Positions 8,508 to 16,663 of a stretch of 64,000 nt of DNA are shown piece by piece. Where the stretch lies: contig OY970245.1 in the NCBI GenBank assembly GCA_963715455.1, positions 1,736,001 through 1,800,000 on the forward strand, read 5' to 3'. Positions within the stretch are counted from its first letter, which is position 1, and each line of letters starts with the position of its first letter. The notes under the pieces were generated by a model. It saw nothing but the letters and a program-made list of their open reading frames with translations. It made no database searches and was not told the origin of the DNA. The translations under genes were made by a program, and so were the position numbers. This DNA comes from VRUE01 sp963715455 (GTDB lineage: Bacteria; Actinomycetota; Thermoleophilia; Solirubrobacterales; 70-9).

Positions 8508-9299
8508 ATGCCGCGGCTCGCCGTCCTCGGACACCCGGTCGGCCACTCGCGCTCACCGGCGATGCACAGCGCCGCCTTGGCTGAGCTCGGCCTGGGGGAG
8601 GAGTGGAGCTATGAGGCGATCGACTTCACCCCCGACGCCTTCGAGGCGGGCGTGCGGGGGATGCCCGGGGAGGGGTTTGTCGGGGCCAACGTGACCGTGC
8701 CCCACAAGGGTGCGGCGCTGGCGATCGCCGACGAGCTCTCGGAGACGGCGCGGGAGATCGGCGCCGCCAACACGCTGGTCTTCGCTGGCGGCGAGATCCG
8801 TGCCGAGAACACCGACGCCGATGGCCTGCTGAGGGCACTGCCCGGATCGCCCCAAGGCAAGCGGGCGCTGGTGTTGGGCGCCGGCGGCGCGGCGCGGGCG
8901 ATCGTCTGGGCGCTACTTCGCGAGGGCGCCGAGGTGGCGGTCTGGAACCGCACCGAGCTGCGCTCCCGGCATCTCTGCGAGGAGCTCGGGGGCGAGCCCT
9001 TGGCAGAGCCCGATGCGGCGAGCTTCGAGCTGATCGTCAATTCGACCGCTGTCGGGTTGCACGGCGAGGATCCCTTCGCCGAGCTGCCGCTTGAGCAAGG
9101 GAACTTCGCCGCGGGGCAGACCGTGGTCGACATGGTCTACGGCTCCGGACTGACAGAGCTCTTGCGGGCAGCCCAGGGGGCCGGCGCCACGGTCGTCGAC
9201 GGTATCGAGGTGCTGGTCCAGCAGGGCGGCCTCTCGCTCGAGATCTGGACCGGACGCCCGGCGCCGCTTGAGACGATGCGCGCCGCTGCCCGTGGCTGA
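8508..9299 (+). CDS. aroE: Shikimate dehydrogenase
   Basis: 263 aa. It shows the substrate-binding GHPVGHSRSPAMHSAAL and NVTVPHKGAA, the NADP-binding GAGGAARAIVWAL followed by WNRT, and the C-terminal GIEVLVQQGGLSLEIWTG. It reduces 3-dehydroshikimate to shikimate. It starts 2 nt after the mltG stop and is first of four shikimate-pathway genes on this strand. Confidence 0.96.
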   Translation: MPRLAVLGHPVGHSRSPAMHSAALAELGLGEEWSYEAIDFTPDAFEAGVRGMPGEGFVGANVTVPHKGAALAIADELSETAREIGAANTLVFAGGEIRAENTDADGLLRALPGSPQGKRALVLGAGGAARAIVWALLREGAEVAVWNRTELRSRHLCEELGGEPLAEPDAASFELIVNSTAVGLHGEDPFAELPLEQGNFAAGQTVVDMVYGSGLTELLRAAQGAGATVVDGIEVLVQQGGLSLEIWTGRPAPLETMRAAARG

Positions 9300-9301
9300 C
9301 T

Positions 9302-9348
9302 CTGCGTTCGTCGTTTGTTGCGCATACCGCAACAAACGACGAACGCAG
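9302..9348. terminator. Perfect 21-bp inverted repeat between aroE and aroC
   Basis: Arms 9302-9322 and 9328-9348 are perfectly complementary, with a 5-nt loop (CATAC). There is no U-tract, so it is either a U-less (I-shaped) terminator or a palindromic repeat. Similar hairpins sit at 40358-40398 and 46985-47033. Confidence 0.6.
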
Positions 9349-9360
9349 CGAAGGTGGCTA

Positions 9361-9366
9361 TAGCCT
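9361..9366 (+). promoter_or_regulatory. Putative -10 box TAGCCT for aroC
   Basis: TAGCCT is 10 nt before the aroC ATG and 12 nt after the inverted repeat, so a new transcript may start here with a leader of about 3 nt. Confidence 0.4.
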
Positions 9367-9376
9367 TGGCGGCGCT

Positions 9377-10543
9377 ATGAGCAGGTTCCGTTTTACAACC
9401 GCAGGGGAGTCGCACGGGCCGGGCCTGGTGGCGATCGTCGAGGGGATGCCGGCTGGGCTGGAGCTCGACCGCGAGGCGCTCGATCGCGACATGGCGCGGC
9501 GCCAACTCGGTCACGGCCGCGGCGGTCGCATGAAGATCGAGACCGACACGGTTGAGGTCCGCTCCGGCCTGCGCCATGGGCGCACGCTGGGAAGCCCGAT
9601 CGCGGTGCTCGTCGCCAACCGCGACTACGCCAACTGGGAGGAGCGGATGAACCCCTGGCCGGTCGAGGCGGAGGTCGACGAGGTGCACCTGCCGCGCCCC
9701 GGCCACGCCGATCTGGTCGGTGCCCAGAAGTATGGCCACGCCGACATTCGCAACGTGCTCGAGCGGGCCAGTGCTCGTGAGACCGCGGCGCGCGTCGCCG
9801 CCGGCTCGATCGCCCGCGGCTTCCTCGCGGCGCTCGGGGTGAGCGTGCACAGTCACGTCCTGCAGATCGCCTCGGTGCGAGCGCCTGAGCGCGGCGACCT
9901 CGCTCGCGAGGACTTCGCCGGCGTCGACGACGACCCCGTGCGCTGCCTCGACGCCGAGGCGAGCGCCGCGATGGTCGAGGAGATCAACCGCCTGCGCAAG
10001 GCCAACGAGAGCCTCGGCGGCAGCTTTGAGGTGCGTGCCTTCGGGCTCGTCCCCGGCCTCGGCTCCCATGTCTCCTGGGAAGAGCGGCTCGACGGCCGCC
10101 TGGCCGGCGCGGTCGCCTCGATCCAGTCGGTCAAGGGCGTCGCGATCGGCGAAGCCTGGGACGTCGCCGGGCGCCCCGGGTCGGAGGCCCACGACGAGAT
10201 CTTCTGGTCGGAGGAGCGCGGCTACTACCGTGAGACCAACCATGCCGGCGGTCTCGAGGGCGGTATGACCAACGGCCTGCCACTTTCGGTGCGGGCGGCG
10301 ATCAAGCCGATCTCGACCCTGACTAAGCCGCTGCGTTCGGTCGACACGGAGACCAAGGAGCCGGCTCAGGCGCTGCGCGAGCGCACCGACTCGACCGTCG
10401 TGCCGGCTGCCGCCGTGGTCGCCGAGGCGATGGTCTGCCTTGCCCTGGCCGCCTGTTACCGCGAGAAGTTCGGCGGCGACCACATCGACGACGTGCTCGC
10501 CGCGGTCGAGGCCTACAAGCAGCGCATCGACTTCCGGGGCTGA
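9377..10543 (+). CDS. aroC: Chorismate synthase
   Basis: 388 aa. It has the signatures FTTAGESHGPGLVAIVEGMP, RHGRTLGSPIAVLV, RPGHADLVGAQKYGHAD and NVLERASARETAARVAAG, and the late TKPLRSVDT segment. It converts EPSP to chorismate using reduced FMN, the last common step to aromatic amino acids. aroKB follows 3 nt later. Confidence 0.97.
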   Translation: MSRFRFTTAGESHGPGLVAIVEGMPAGLELDREALDRDMARRQLGHGRGGRMKIETDTVEVRSGLRHGRTLGSPIAVLVANRDYANWEERMNPWPVEAEVDEVHLPRPGHADLVGAQKYGHADIRNVLERASARETAARVAAGSIARGFLAALGVSVHSHVLQIASVRAPERGDLAREDFAGVDDDPVRCLDAEASAAMVEEINRLRKANESLGGSFEVRAFGLVPGLGSHVSWEERLDGRLAGAVASIQSVKGVAIGEAWDVAGRPGSEAHDEIFWSEERGYYRETNHAGGLEGGMTNGLPLSVRAAIKPISTLTKPLRSVDTETKEPAQALRERTDSTVVPAAAVVAEAMVCLALAACYREKFGGDHIDDVLAAVEAYKQRIDFRG

Positions 10544-10546
10544 GCG

Positions 10547-12076
10547 GTGAAGCCCGCCCTGGTTTTCATTGGCTTCATGGGGGCTGGCAAGTCGACGGCC
10601 CTTGCGGCCGCCCGCGACGCCGGGCTGGAGACGATCGAGACCGACACGCTGCTCGAGGAAGAGCTGGGCCTGCCGATCGTCGAGGCCTTCGAGCGCGACG
10701 GCGAGGAGGCCTTCCGTGCTCGCGAGGCGGAGGTCGTCGGCTCACTTCTGGCGAGCGCCGACGGCGGGGCGATCGGGCTCGGTGGAGGCAGCGTGCTCTC
10801 CGAGCGCGTGCGCGAGGAGCTGGGGCGCCACGTGGTCGTCTGGCTGCAGGTCGAACCGGAGCAGGCCTGGACACGCATCGCCCGCAGCGATCGCCCGCTG
10901 GCGACCAGCGCCGAGGACGTGGCGACGCTGCTCGAACAGCGGGTACCGCTGTATGAGTCGCTCGCCGACGCGATCCTGCCGCCCGGGGATCGCGGCCTCA
11001 TCGAGCGGGCGATGCCCTCGCTGCTGGCCTTGGCCGAGCTGCCAGCCGGCACGCGCATGCTCTGGGCGGCGAGCAGCTCGGGCGAGTACCCGGTCTTCGT
11101 CGGTGCCGAGCTGCTCGGCACCGGGCCTTGGCCGCTGGCCGGACGGCGTTTCTGCGTCACCGACAGCGCCGTCGGAGATCTCTACGCGGAGCGGCTCGAG
11201 CCCCTGGGGGCAAGGGTTGAGGTGGAGCCGGGTGAGTCATCGAAGACGCTGGCCGAGGCCGAGCGCGTGCTGCGCGAGCTTGCCGGGGCGGGAATGACCC
11301 GCGAAGACCACATTGTCGCGCTCGGTGGCGGCGTGGTCGGCGATCTTGCCGGCCTCTGCGCACATCTCTACCAGCGTGGCGTGGCGGTGATCCAGGTGCC
11401 GACTACGCTCGTCGCCCAGGTCGATTCCGCCTACGGCGGCAAGACCGGCGTGGATCTGCCCGAGGGCAAGAACTACGCCGGCGCCTACCACCTGCCCTCA
11501 GCGGTGATCGCCGACGTCGCCACGCTGGCAACGCTGCCCGCGGAGGAGCGAGCGGCGGGCTTCGTCGAGCTGCTCAAGACCGGCCTCCTGGCAGGCGGTG
11601 AGCTGTGGGAGCAGGCCCAAGCGCTCGACTCGCTCGACTCGCCGCAGCTCACAGAGTTGGTCTTCGCTTGTGCGCGCTACAAGTGTGCGGTGGTCGCCGC
11701 TGACGAGCGCGACACCGGGTTGCGCGCCGTACTCAACCTCGGTCACACGGTTGGCCACGCGATCGAGGCGGCTAGCGGCTATGAGCGCTACCGTCACGGC
11801 GAGGCGGTCGGCCTCGGGCTGCTCGCCGCGCTACGTCTCTCGGAGGCAGGCGCGCTGCGCGAAGAGGTTGGGACGATCCTCGCTCGCCACGATCTCCCCA
11901 TCGAGCTCGAGGGGGAGATCGACGTCGAGGCGATCCTCGATGCCCTGCAACGCGACAAGAAGCGCACCGCCGCCGGTGTCGGTTTCATCCTGCTCACCGA
12001 GCCGGGACAGCCCCGTCACGGCGAGCTGGTCGACCCGGCTAAGGTCCGTGCCGCCGTGGAGGAGCTCTACCGATGA
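10547..12076 (+). CDS. aroKB: Fused shikimate kinase / 3-dehydroquinate synthase
   Basis: 509 aa bifunctional protein. Residues ~1-165 are shikimate kinase: Walker A GFMGAGKST, ETDTLLEEELG for shikimate binding, GLGGGSV, and the lid Arg in SDRPL. Residues ~175-509 are DHQ synthase: VEPGESSKTLAEAE, DHIVALGGGVVGDLAG (NAD site), QVPTTLVAQVDSAYGGKTG, NLGHTVGHAIEA and the metal-binding YRHGEAVGLG. Shikimate kinase usually precedes DHQ synthase as a separate gene in actinobacteria; AroKB fusions are known elsewhere, for example Thermotoga. GTG start; the stop overlaps the aroQ ATG. Confidence 0.96.
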   Translation: MKPALVFIGFMGAGKSTALAAARDAGLETIETDTLLEEELGLPIVEAFERDGEEAFRAREAEVVGSLLASADGGAIGLGGGSVLSERVREELGRHVVVWLQVEPEQAWTRIARSDRPLATSAEDVATLLEQRVPLYESLADAILPPGDRGLIERAMPSLLALAELPAGTRMLWAASSSGEYPVFVGAELLGTGPWPLAGRRFCVTDSAVGDLYAERLEPLGARVEVEPGESSKTLAEAERVLRELAGAGMTREDHIVALGGGVVGDLAGLCAHLYQRGVAVIQVPTTLVAQVDSAYGGKTGVDLPEGKNYAGAYHLPSAVIADVATLATLPAEERAAGFVELLKTGLLAGGELWEQAQALDSLDSPQLTELVFACARYKCAVVAADERDTGLRAVLNLGHTVGHAIEAASGYERYRHGEAVGLGLLAALRLSEAGALREEVGTILARHDLPIELEGEIDVEAILDALQRDKKRTAAGVGFILLTEPGQPRHGELVDPAKVRAAVEELYR

Positions 12077-12528
12077 CCACCGCCCACAACCGCGTCGCCG
12101 TGTTGCACGGCGTTAACTTCGACATCCTCGACCGCCGCGACCCGGAGGTCTACGGAGGTCTTTCGCTCAGTGAGCTGGAGGCCAGGATCGGCGGCTGGGC
12201 ACGCGAGCTGGGGCAGGAAGCGATCTTCTTCCAGACCAACTCCGAGGGCGAGTTCGTCGAGTATCTGCACCGCGTGCCCGAGATGGCCGATGCGGCGATC
12301 GTCAATGCCGGCGCCTGGTCTCACTACAGCCGTGCGATTGCCGATGCGCTCGACGTTGCCGGCGTTCCGGCGGTCGAGGTGCACCTCTCCAATGTCGAGG
12401 GACGGGACGAGTGGCGCAAGCTCTCGGTCTTCGACGGCCTGGTCCTCGCCAAGGTCTTCGGCAAGGGACCCGATGGCTATCGCGAGGCCCTCGAGCTGCT
12501 CGCCGACACGCTGGGCACGAGCGCCTGA
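12073..12528 (+). CDS. aroQ: Type II 3-dehydroquinate dehydratase (divergent active-site loop)
   Basis: 151 aa, normal for the type II dodecameric enzyme, which forms 3-dehydroshikimate. Family residues kept: Arg and Tyr in DRRDPEVYGG, NAGAWSHYSRAI (usually INPGAYTHTS), and His in VEVHLSNVEGRDEWR. The N-terminus reads VLHGVNFDILDRRDP instead of the usual LNGPNLNLLGxREP, so the first loop is altered although the catalytic residues remain. It sits in an uninterrupted aro operon, supporting the function. Confidence 0.93.
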   Translation: MTTAHNRVAVLHGVNFDILDRRDPEVYGGLSLSELEARIGGWARELGQEAIFFQTNSEGEFVEYLHRVPEMADAAIVNAGAWSHYSRAIADALDVAGVPAVEVHLSNVEGRDEWRKLSVFDGLVLAKVFGKGPDGYREALELLADTLGTSA

Positions 12529-13586
12529 TGCAATCACGCGGCGACCGCCTCGCGGCGCTGGTCGCCGAGCGTGAGCTCGACTGCTTCCTGGTCACCGAGC
12601 TGGTCAACGTCCGATATCTGACCGGCTTCGGTGGTACCAACGGCGCCTGTGTCTGCGGTGGCGATCTGCGCGTCTTCCTCACCGACTTCCGCTACACCGA
12701 GCGCGCCGAGAGCGAGGTCGAGGGCTGGGACGTGGTCACCGTCAGGGACGACTGGCTGGGCGGGATCGCCGAGCGGCTCACCGGCAAGGCCGGCTTCGAA
12801 GATCACCAGATGGCGGTCCGTACCTCGGAGAAGCTGAAGGAGAAACTGCCCGAGGGTGTCAGCCTGGAGGGCGCCGGTGGCGCCGTCGAGAAGCTGCGCC
12901 GGATCAAGGACGAGGCGGAGCTGACGGCAATCGCCGCCGCCGCCGAGCTCGCCGACGAGATCTGGACCTGGGCCCTGGAGCGCGGCCTGACCGGTCGCAC
13001 CGAGCTCGACGTCGCCAGGGCGGCCGAGGCGCGGATGCGCGAGCTCGGCGCCGAGCCCTCCTTCCCGACGATCGTCGCCGCCGGCCCCAACGGGGCCCTG
13101 CCGCACGCCGAGCCCGGCGAGCGCGAGATCGGCAAGGGTGAGCTGGTCGTCTTCGACATGGGCGCGAAGCTCGACGGCTATTGCTCGGATGGCACCCGCA
13201 CCTTTGCCACGGGTGAGCCGAGTGACGCGGCCCACGAGGTCTACGAGACGGTGCGCGAGGCACAGATCGCGGCGCTTGCCGCAGTCGAGGCGGGCGCGCT
13301 GGGCGAGGCGGTCGATGGGGTGGCGCGCGAGCTGATCGCCGCCGCCGGACACGGCGAGCGCTTCGGCCACGGCGTCGGCCACGGCGTCGGCCTCGAGGTG
13401 CACGAGGAGCCGCGCCTCTCGCCGCGCTCCGAGGACGTGCTGGCGGTCGGCGAAGTCGTCACGATCGAGCCCGGCATCTATCTTCCCGGCGAGCTAGGTG
13501 TGCGGATCGAGGATCTCGTCGTGGTGACCGAGGACGGCCACCGCAACCTCAGCGGCCTGCCCAAGGAGCTGCAGGTCGTCATTTAG
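12528..13586 (+). CDS. M24 family Xaa-Pro aminopeptidase
   Basis: 352 aa. An N-terminal creatinase-like domain (LDCFLVTELVNVRYLTGFGG) precedes a pita-bread metallopeptidase fold with the metal ligands: VFDMGAKLDGYCSDGTRTF (two Asp), GHGVGHGVGLEVHEEPRL (His), VVTIEPGIYLPGELGVRIED (two Glu). It removes N-terminal residues before proline. M24 peptidase-efp adjacency is common in bacteria; here four genes intervene before efp. ATG 12528 overlaps the aroQ stop by one base. Confidence 0.94.
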   Translation: MQSRGDRLAALVAERELDCFLVTELVNVRYLTGFGGTNGACVCGGDLRVFLTDFRYTERAESEVEGWDVVTVRDDWLGGIAERLTGKAGFEDHQMAVRTSEKLKEKLPEGVSLEGAGGAVEKLRRIKDEAELTAIAAAAELADEIWTWALERGLTGRTELDVARAAEARMRELGAEPSFPTIVAAGPNGALPHAEPGEREIGKGELVVFDMGAKLDGYCSDGTRTFATGEPSDAAHEVYETVREAQIAALAAVEAGALGEAVDGVARELIAAAGHGERFGHGVGHGVGLEVHEEPRLSPRSEDVLAVGEVVTIEPGIYLPGELGVRIEDLVVVTEDGHRNLSGLPKELQVVI

Positions 13587-13641
13587 GTCGAAAGGCCTGA
13601 TGCAAAGCTAAGTCGGCGGTCCTCACGGTCGATGACCGTGC
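13565..13641 (+). promoter_or_regulatory. Candidate c-di-GMP-I (GEMM) riboswitch
   Basis: Directly before the diguanylate cyclase ATG lies a GAAA-tetraloop hairpin (13585-13598, AGGTC-GAAA-GGCCT) followed at once by GATGCAAAGC (13599-13608). This is the order of the P1b hairpin and GACGCAAAGC signature of the GEMM-I aptamer. A further 7-bp hairpin (CACGGTC/GACCGTG, 13624-13640) abuts the start codon. The 5' side overlaps the end of the peptidase gene. I could not match all P2/P3 positions, so this is a candidate. Confidence 0.45.
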
Positions 13642-14724
13642 ATGACATCGGCATTGGACAGGCTCCGCGCCGCCCTCGTTGCCAGGCACGAGCCGGGCAT
13701 GGCGGAGTCGCTGGCGGCGATTCGCAAGGAAGCCCGCCGCGACCGTCTGCTCGACATGGAGCGGCGTGTGCGCCGCTACCGTTCGGCCTGCTTCGCGATC
13801 CTCGCCATTGCGCTCGCTTCGGCCGGGCCCGAGGTGGGTTGGCTCTGGTTGGCGCCGCTGGCGCTTGGCCTCGGGGGCTTTGCCGTAGCCGATCGCTTCA
13901 TGCAGGCCAGCGCGAAGCCCTGGCTATGGGTGGCTGGTGCCTGGGGCCTGTTGCCGCTGCTGCTCGGCGGTGCGGTGATCGCCACCGGCGCTTCGACCAG
14001 CCCGGTGCTGATGTGGTTCGCGCTGCCTGCGGTGACGCTCGGCGCCCGCTTCGAGCCCTGGGGTATGGCCGTCGGCACCGCCTATCTGTTGATCATCTTC
14101 CTGCTCAGTACGGTGGCGGTCGATCCGGGTGCGGCCGCTGAGCACAGCCAGACCCTGGTCGCCGCCGTGGCATTGATCCTCAGCACCGTGATCCTCTCCG
14201 GCGCCCTGGTCGAGTCCGACCGTGCCCATAGACGCCGCTCGACCCTCGACCCGCTCACCGGACTCTTCAATCGCAACGCGCTCGAGCAACGTCTCGCTGA
14301 CCTCGACGGGCAGCCGAGCAGCGAGAAAGACGGACAGTCACACGCCCTGCTGCTCTGCGACCTCGACCACTTCAAGCTGGTCAACGACCGGTTGGGCCAC
14401 GCCACGGGGGACGCCGTGCTGCAGGACGTTGCCTACACGATGCGGGCGGTGCTGCGTGCCGGGGACTCGATTTACCGCATCGGCGGCGAGGAGATCCTCG
14501 TCGTCTTGCCTGGCGCCAGCGAAGAGGATGCGGTGGCGATTGCCGAGCGCCTGCGCCAGGCCGTGCGCAAGCGCCGACCGGCAGGGGTGGGGGTGACGAT
14601 CAGCATCGGCGCCGCTGTCTCCAAGCCAAGCGCAGTGAACACCGATGACCTGGTTTCCCGGGCCGATACGGCGCTCTACATGGCGAAGGCCAACGGCCGC
14701 GACACCGTTGCTGTCGGAAACTGA
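13642..14724 (+). CDS. Membrane diguanylate cyclase (GGDEF domain)
   Basis: 360 aa. After ~50 cytoplasmic residues there are about five or six membrane helices (50-195), then a GGDEF domain from ~200: DPLTGLFNRNALEQRL, LLLCDLDHFKLVNDRLGH, and the active-site loop RIGGEEILVVL (GGEE). An intact inhibitory I-site RxxD (RAGD) sits five residues before GGEE, so product inhibition is expected. It should make c-di-GMP from two GTP. No EAL domain is present. The upstream region may be a c-di-GMP riboswitch. Confidence 0.93.
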   Translation: MTSALDRLRAALVARHEPGMAESLAAIRKEARRDRLLDMERRVRRYRSACFAILAIALASAGPEVGWLWLAPLALGLGGFAVADRFMQASAKPWLWVAGAWGLLPLLLGGAVIATGASTSPVLMWFALPAVTLGARFEPWGMAVGTAYLLIIFLLSTVAVDPGAAAEHSQTLVAAVALILSTVILSGALVESDRAHRRRSTLDPLTGLFNRNALEQRLADLDGQPSSEKDGQSHALLLCDLDHFKLVNDRLGHATGDAVLQDVAYTMRAVLRAGDSIYRIGGEEILVVLPGASEEDAVAIAERLRQAVRKRRPAGVGVTISIGAAVSKPSAVNTDDLVSRADTALYMAKANGRDTVAVGN

Positions 14725-15840
14725 CTAGCGGCTGAGGTCGACCTTCGCGTCCAAGCGAGCGGCGAAGGCAGCGACCAGCTCTACGGTCGCCTCGACATCG
14801 GCGAGGTCGACCATCTCGACCGGCGAGTGCATATAGCGCAACGGGATCGAAACCAGGCCGGTGGGGATGCCCGAACGGGTGAACTGGATCGCGTCGGCGT
14901 CGGTGCTGGTCGAGTTGCCGGTGGCGGCCAGCGTGTGCTCGATTCCCCCCTGCTCGGCGGCTTCGACGAGCAGCTCGAAGACCTGCGGCGAGAGGTTGGC
15001 GCCGCGGGCAATTACGGGTCCCGAGCCGAGTGCGTGGGCGCCGAGCTCCTTCTCATCGACCCCCGGCGCGTCGGTGGCATGGGTGACGTCGATCACTACA
15101 GCCAGGTCGGGTTGCAGGGCAAAGGCCGAGGTGCGCGCCCCGAAGAGGCCGATCTCCTCTTGGACGGCGGCGATCGCGGCGAAGCTGCCCTGCAGCGAGT
15201 CGCGCTCGTGGCAGCGGCGCAGTGCCTCCAGGGCGACGTAGGCGCCGAGCCGGTTGTCCATCGAGCGCGAGACGGTGCGCGAGCCGGCCAGACGCAGTGG
15301 CTCGCTGGCGATCACCACAGCGTCACCGACGCGGACCAGCTTGGCCGCCTCGTCGCGGTCGATAGCGCCGACATCGATGTGCAAGCCCTTGAGCTCAACG
15401 ACCTTCTTGCGTGCCTCGGCGTCGAGCAGGTGCAGCGGCTTGCGCCCGATCACGCCGGGGACCGGTCCGTCGCGACCCTGCACCTCGACCCGCTGACCGA
15501 CGAGGATCTGCGGGTCCCACCCGCCGATCGGGCCGAACCAGATGAAGCCCTTCTCGTCGATGTGGCGCACGACGAGGCCGATCTCGTCGATGTGGCCGAC
15601 GACGGCGAGCAGTGGAGAGGCCTCTCCTAGGCGCGCGATCGAGGAGCCGATCCCGTCCGTGGAGAGAGTCGCGAAGGAGGCCGCCTCGCGCCAGGTTGCC
15701 GCGGCAGGCGCCTCGTAGCCGGAGGGCCCCGCCACACGGAGGAGCTTGTCGAGTAGTCCAGGCGTTTCGTCCACGGCGGCGCGCAGTATGTCGATTCGAA
15801 CAGACGTCCGCTTTGCGGCGATCGAATAGCGTTGGAGCAT
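14725..15840 (-). CDS. M42 family metallopeptidase
   Basis: 371 aa from the chosen ATG. M42 glutamyl-aminopeptidase/PepA-like features: VAGPSGYE near the N-terminus, VVGHIDEIGLVV (first metal His/Asp), SRSMDNRLGAYVALEAL (bridging Asp), AAVQEEIGLFGAR (catalytic and metal Glu), VIDVTHATD, and the C-terminal PLRYMHSPVEMVDLADV. Such enzymes are cytosolic dinuclear aminopeptidases forming large shells. The ATG (15840) overlaps the divergent dehydrogenase ATG (15839) in one CATG, so the two starts compete for sequence; longer starts would run into that gene. Confidence 0.92.
   Translation of the reverse strand: MLQRYSIAAKRTSVRIDILRAAVDETPGLLDKLLRVAGPSGYEAPAAATWREAASFATLSTDGIGSSIARLGEASPLLAVVGHIDEIGLVVRHIDEKGFIWFGPIGGWDPQILVGQRVEVQGRDGPVPGVIGRKPLHLLDAEARKKVVELKGLHIDVGAIDRDEAAKLVRVGDAVVIASEPLRLAGSRTVSRSMDNRLGAYVALEALRRCHERDSLQGSFAAIAAVQEEIGLFGARTSAFALQPDLAVVIDVTHATDAPGVDEKELGAHALGSGPVIARGANLSPQVFELLVEAAEQGGIEHTLAATGNSTSTDADAIQFTRSGIPTGLVSIPLRYMHSPVEMVDLADVEATVELVAAFAARLDAKVDLSR
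15827..15832 (+). promoter_or_regulatory. Putative leaderless -10 box TAGCGT
   Basis: TAGCGT lies 6 nt before ATG 15839 of the dehydrogenase. It falls inside the first codons of the divergent M42 gene, so the promoter is embedded in coding sequence. Confidence 0.4.
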
Positions 15841-16663
15841 GCCAAGCGATGACCTCGTGGCCCTGATCACCGGCGCCTCAAGTGGAATCGGCGAGGCGAC
15901 AGCCCGCCGCTTGGCGCGCGAGCCCGGGGCCGAGCTGATCCTCGTTGCCCGCCGCGAGGAGCGTCTGCGGGCGCTGTGCGATGCGCTGCCCTGCAAAGCG
16001 ACCTACCTTGCCGCCGATTTGACCGCTGCCGAGGCGCCGCAGCGCGTACGGGCACACCTCGCCGCGCGGGGAGATCGCCTCACCCTGTTGGTCAACAACG
16101 CCGGCGCCGCTTGGCGAGGCAGCTTCGCCGAGGAGGGCCACGCCAACGTCGAGCGGCACATGGCGGTCAACTTCGACGCCGTCGTCCGCCTCACCGAGGC
16201 GTTGCTGCCAGTGTTGCGCTCCTCGACCCCGAGCGCGATTGTCAACATCGCCAGCACCGCTGGTCGTGTGGCCCGTGCCCGCACCGGCTCCTACTCGGCG
16301 AGCAAGTTCGCGCTGATCGGCTGGACCGATGCGCTCTACGCGGAGGAGCGCGCCCATGGCGTCCACGTCGGCCTGGTTCTCCCGGGCTTCATCGCCACCG
16401 AGGGTTTCCCGGCGACCGAGCTGCGCGAGCGGGCGCTGACCCGCTGGATGGTCTCCAGGCCGGAGCGCGTCGCCGAGGCGATTGTCGATACAGGCCTGCG
16501 CGGCAAGGCCGAGCGCTATGTGCCGCGTCCCTACGTTCTGGCGGCGATCGCCCGCATCCTTGCTCCGGGCCTAACCCGCCGCGTGCTCTCGGACGGCGCC
16601 GCGTCGAACTTCACGACGAGTACCGCCGAGGAAGCGGGCTCGCGCTCGGCGAGCTCTCAGTAG
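15839..16663 (+). CDS. Short-chain dehydrogenase/reductase
   Basis: 274 aa classical SDR: nucleotide-binding ALITGASSGIGEATARRLA, LVNNAGAAWRGSF, catalytic Ser in IVNIASTAGR, and YSASK (Tyr/Lys). It should act as an NAD(P)-dependent oxidoreductase; the substrate cannot be told from sequence. The 3' end overlaps the convergent dipeptidase gene by 7 nt. Its ATG shares bases with the divergent M42 ATG. Confidence 0.9.
   Translation: MPSDDLVALITGASSGIGEATARRLAREPGAELILVARREERLRALCDALPCKATYLAADLTAAEAPQRVRAHLAARGDRLTLLVNNAGAAWRGSFAEEGHANVERHMAVNFDAVVRLTEALLPVLRSSTPSAIVNIASTAGRVARARTGSYSASKFALIGWTDALYAEERAHGVHVGLVLPGFIATEGFPATELRERALTRWMVSRPERVAEAIVDTGLRGKAERYVPRPYVLAAIARILAPGLTRRVLSDGAASNFTTSTAEEAGSRSASSQ

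Noticed and set aside
9137..10483. Long open frame antisense to aroC
   Set aside because: Shadow frame caused by high GC; composition is meaningless (Arg/Leu/Ala/Gly/Asp-rich) and no domain is recognisable. The same applies to 21051-22325, 42711-43523 and 51620-52867.
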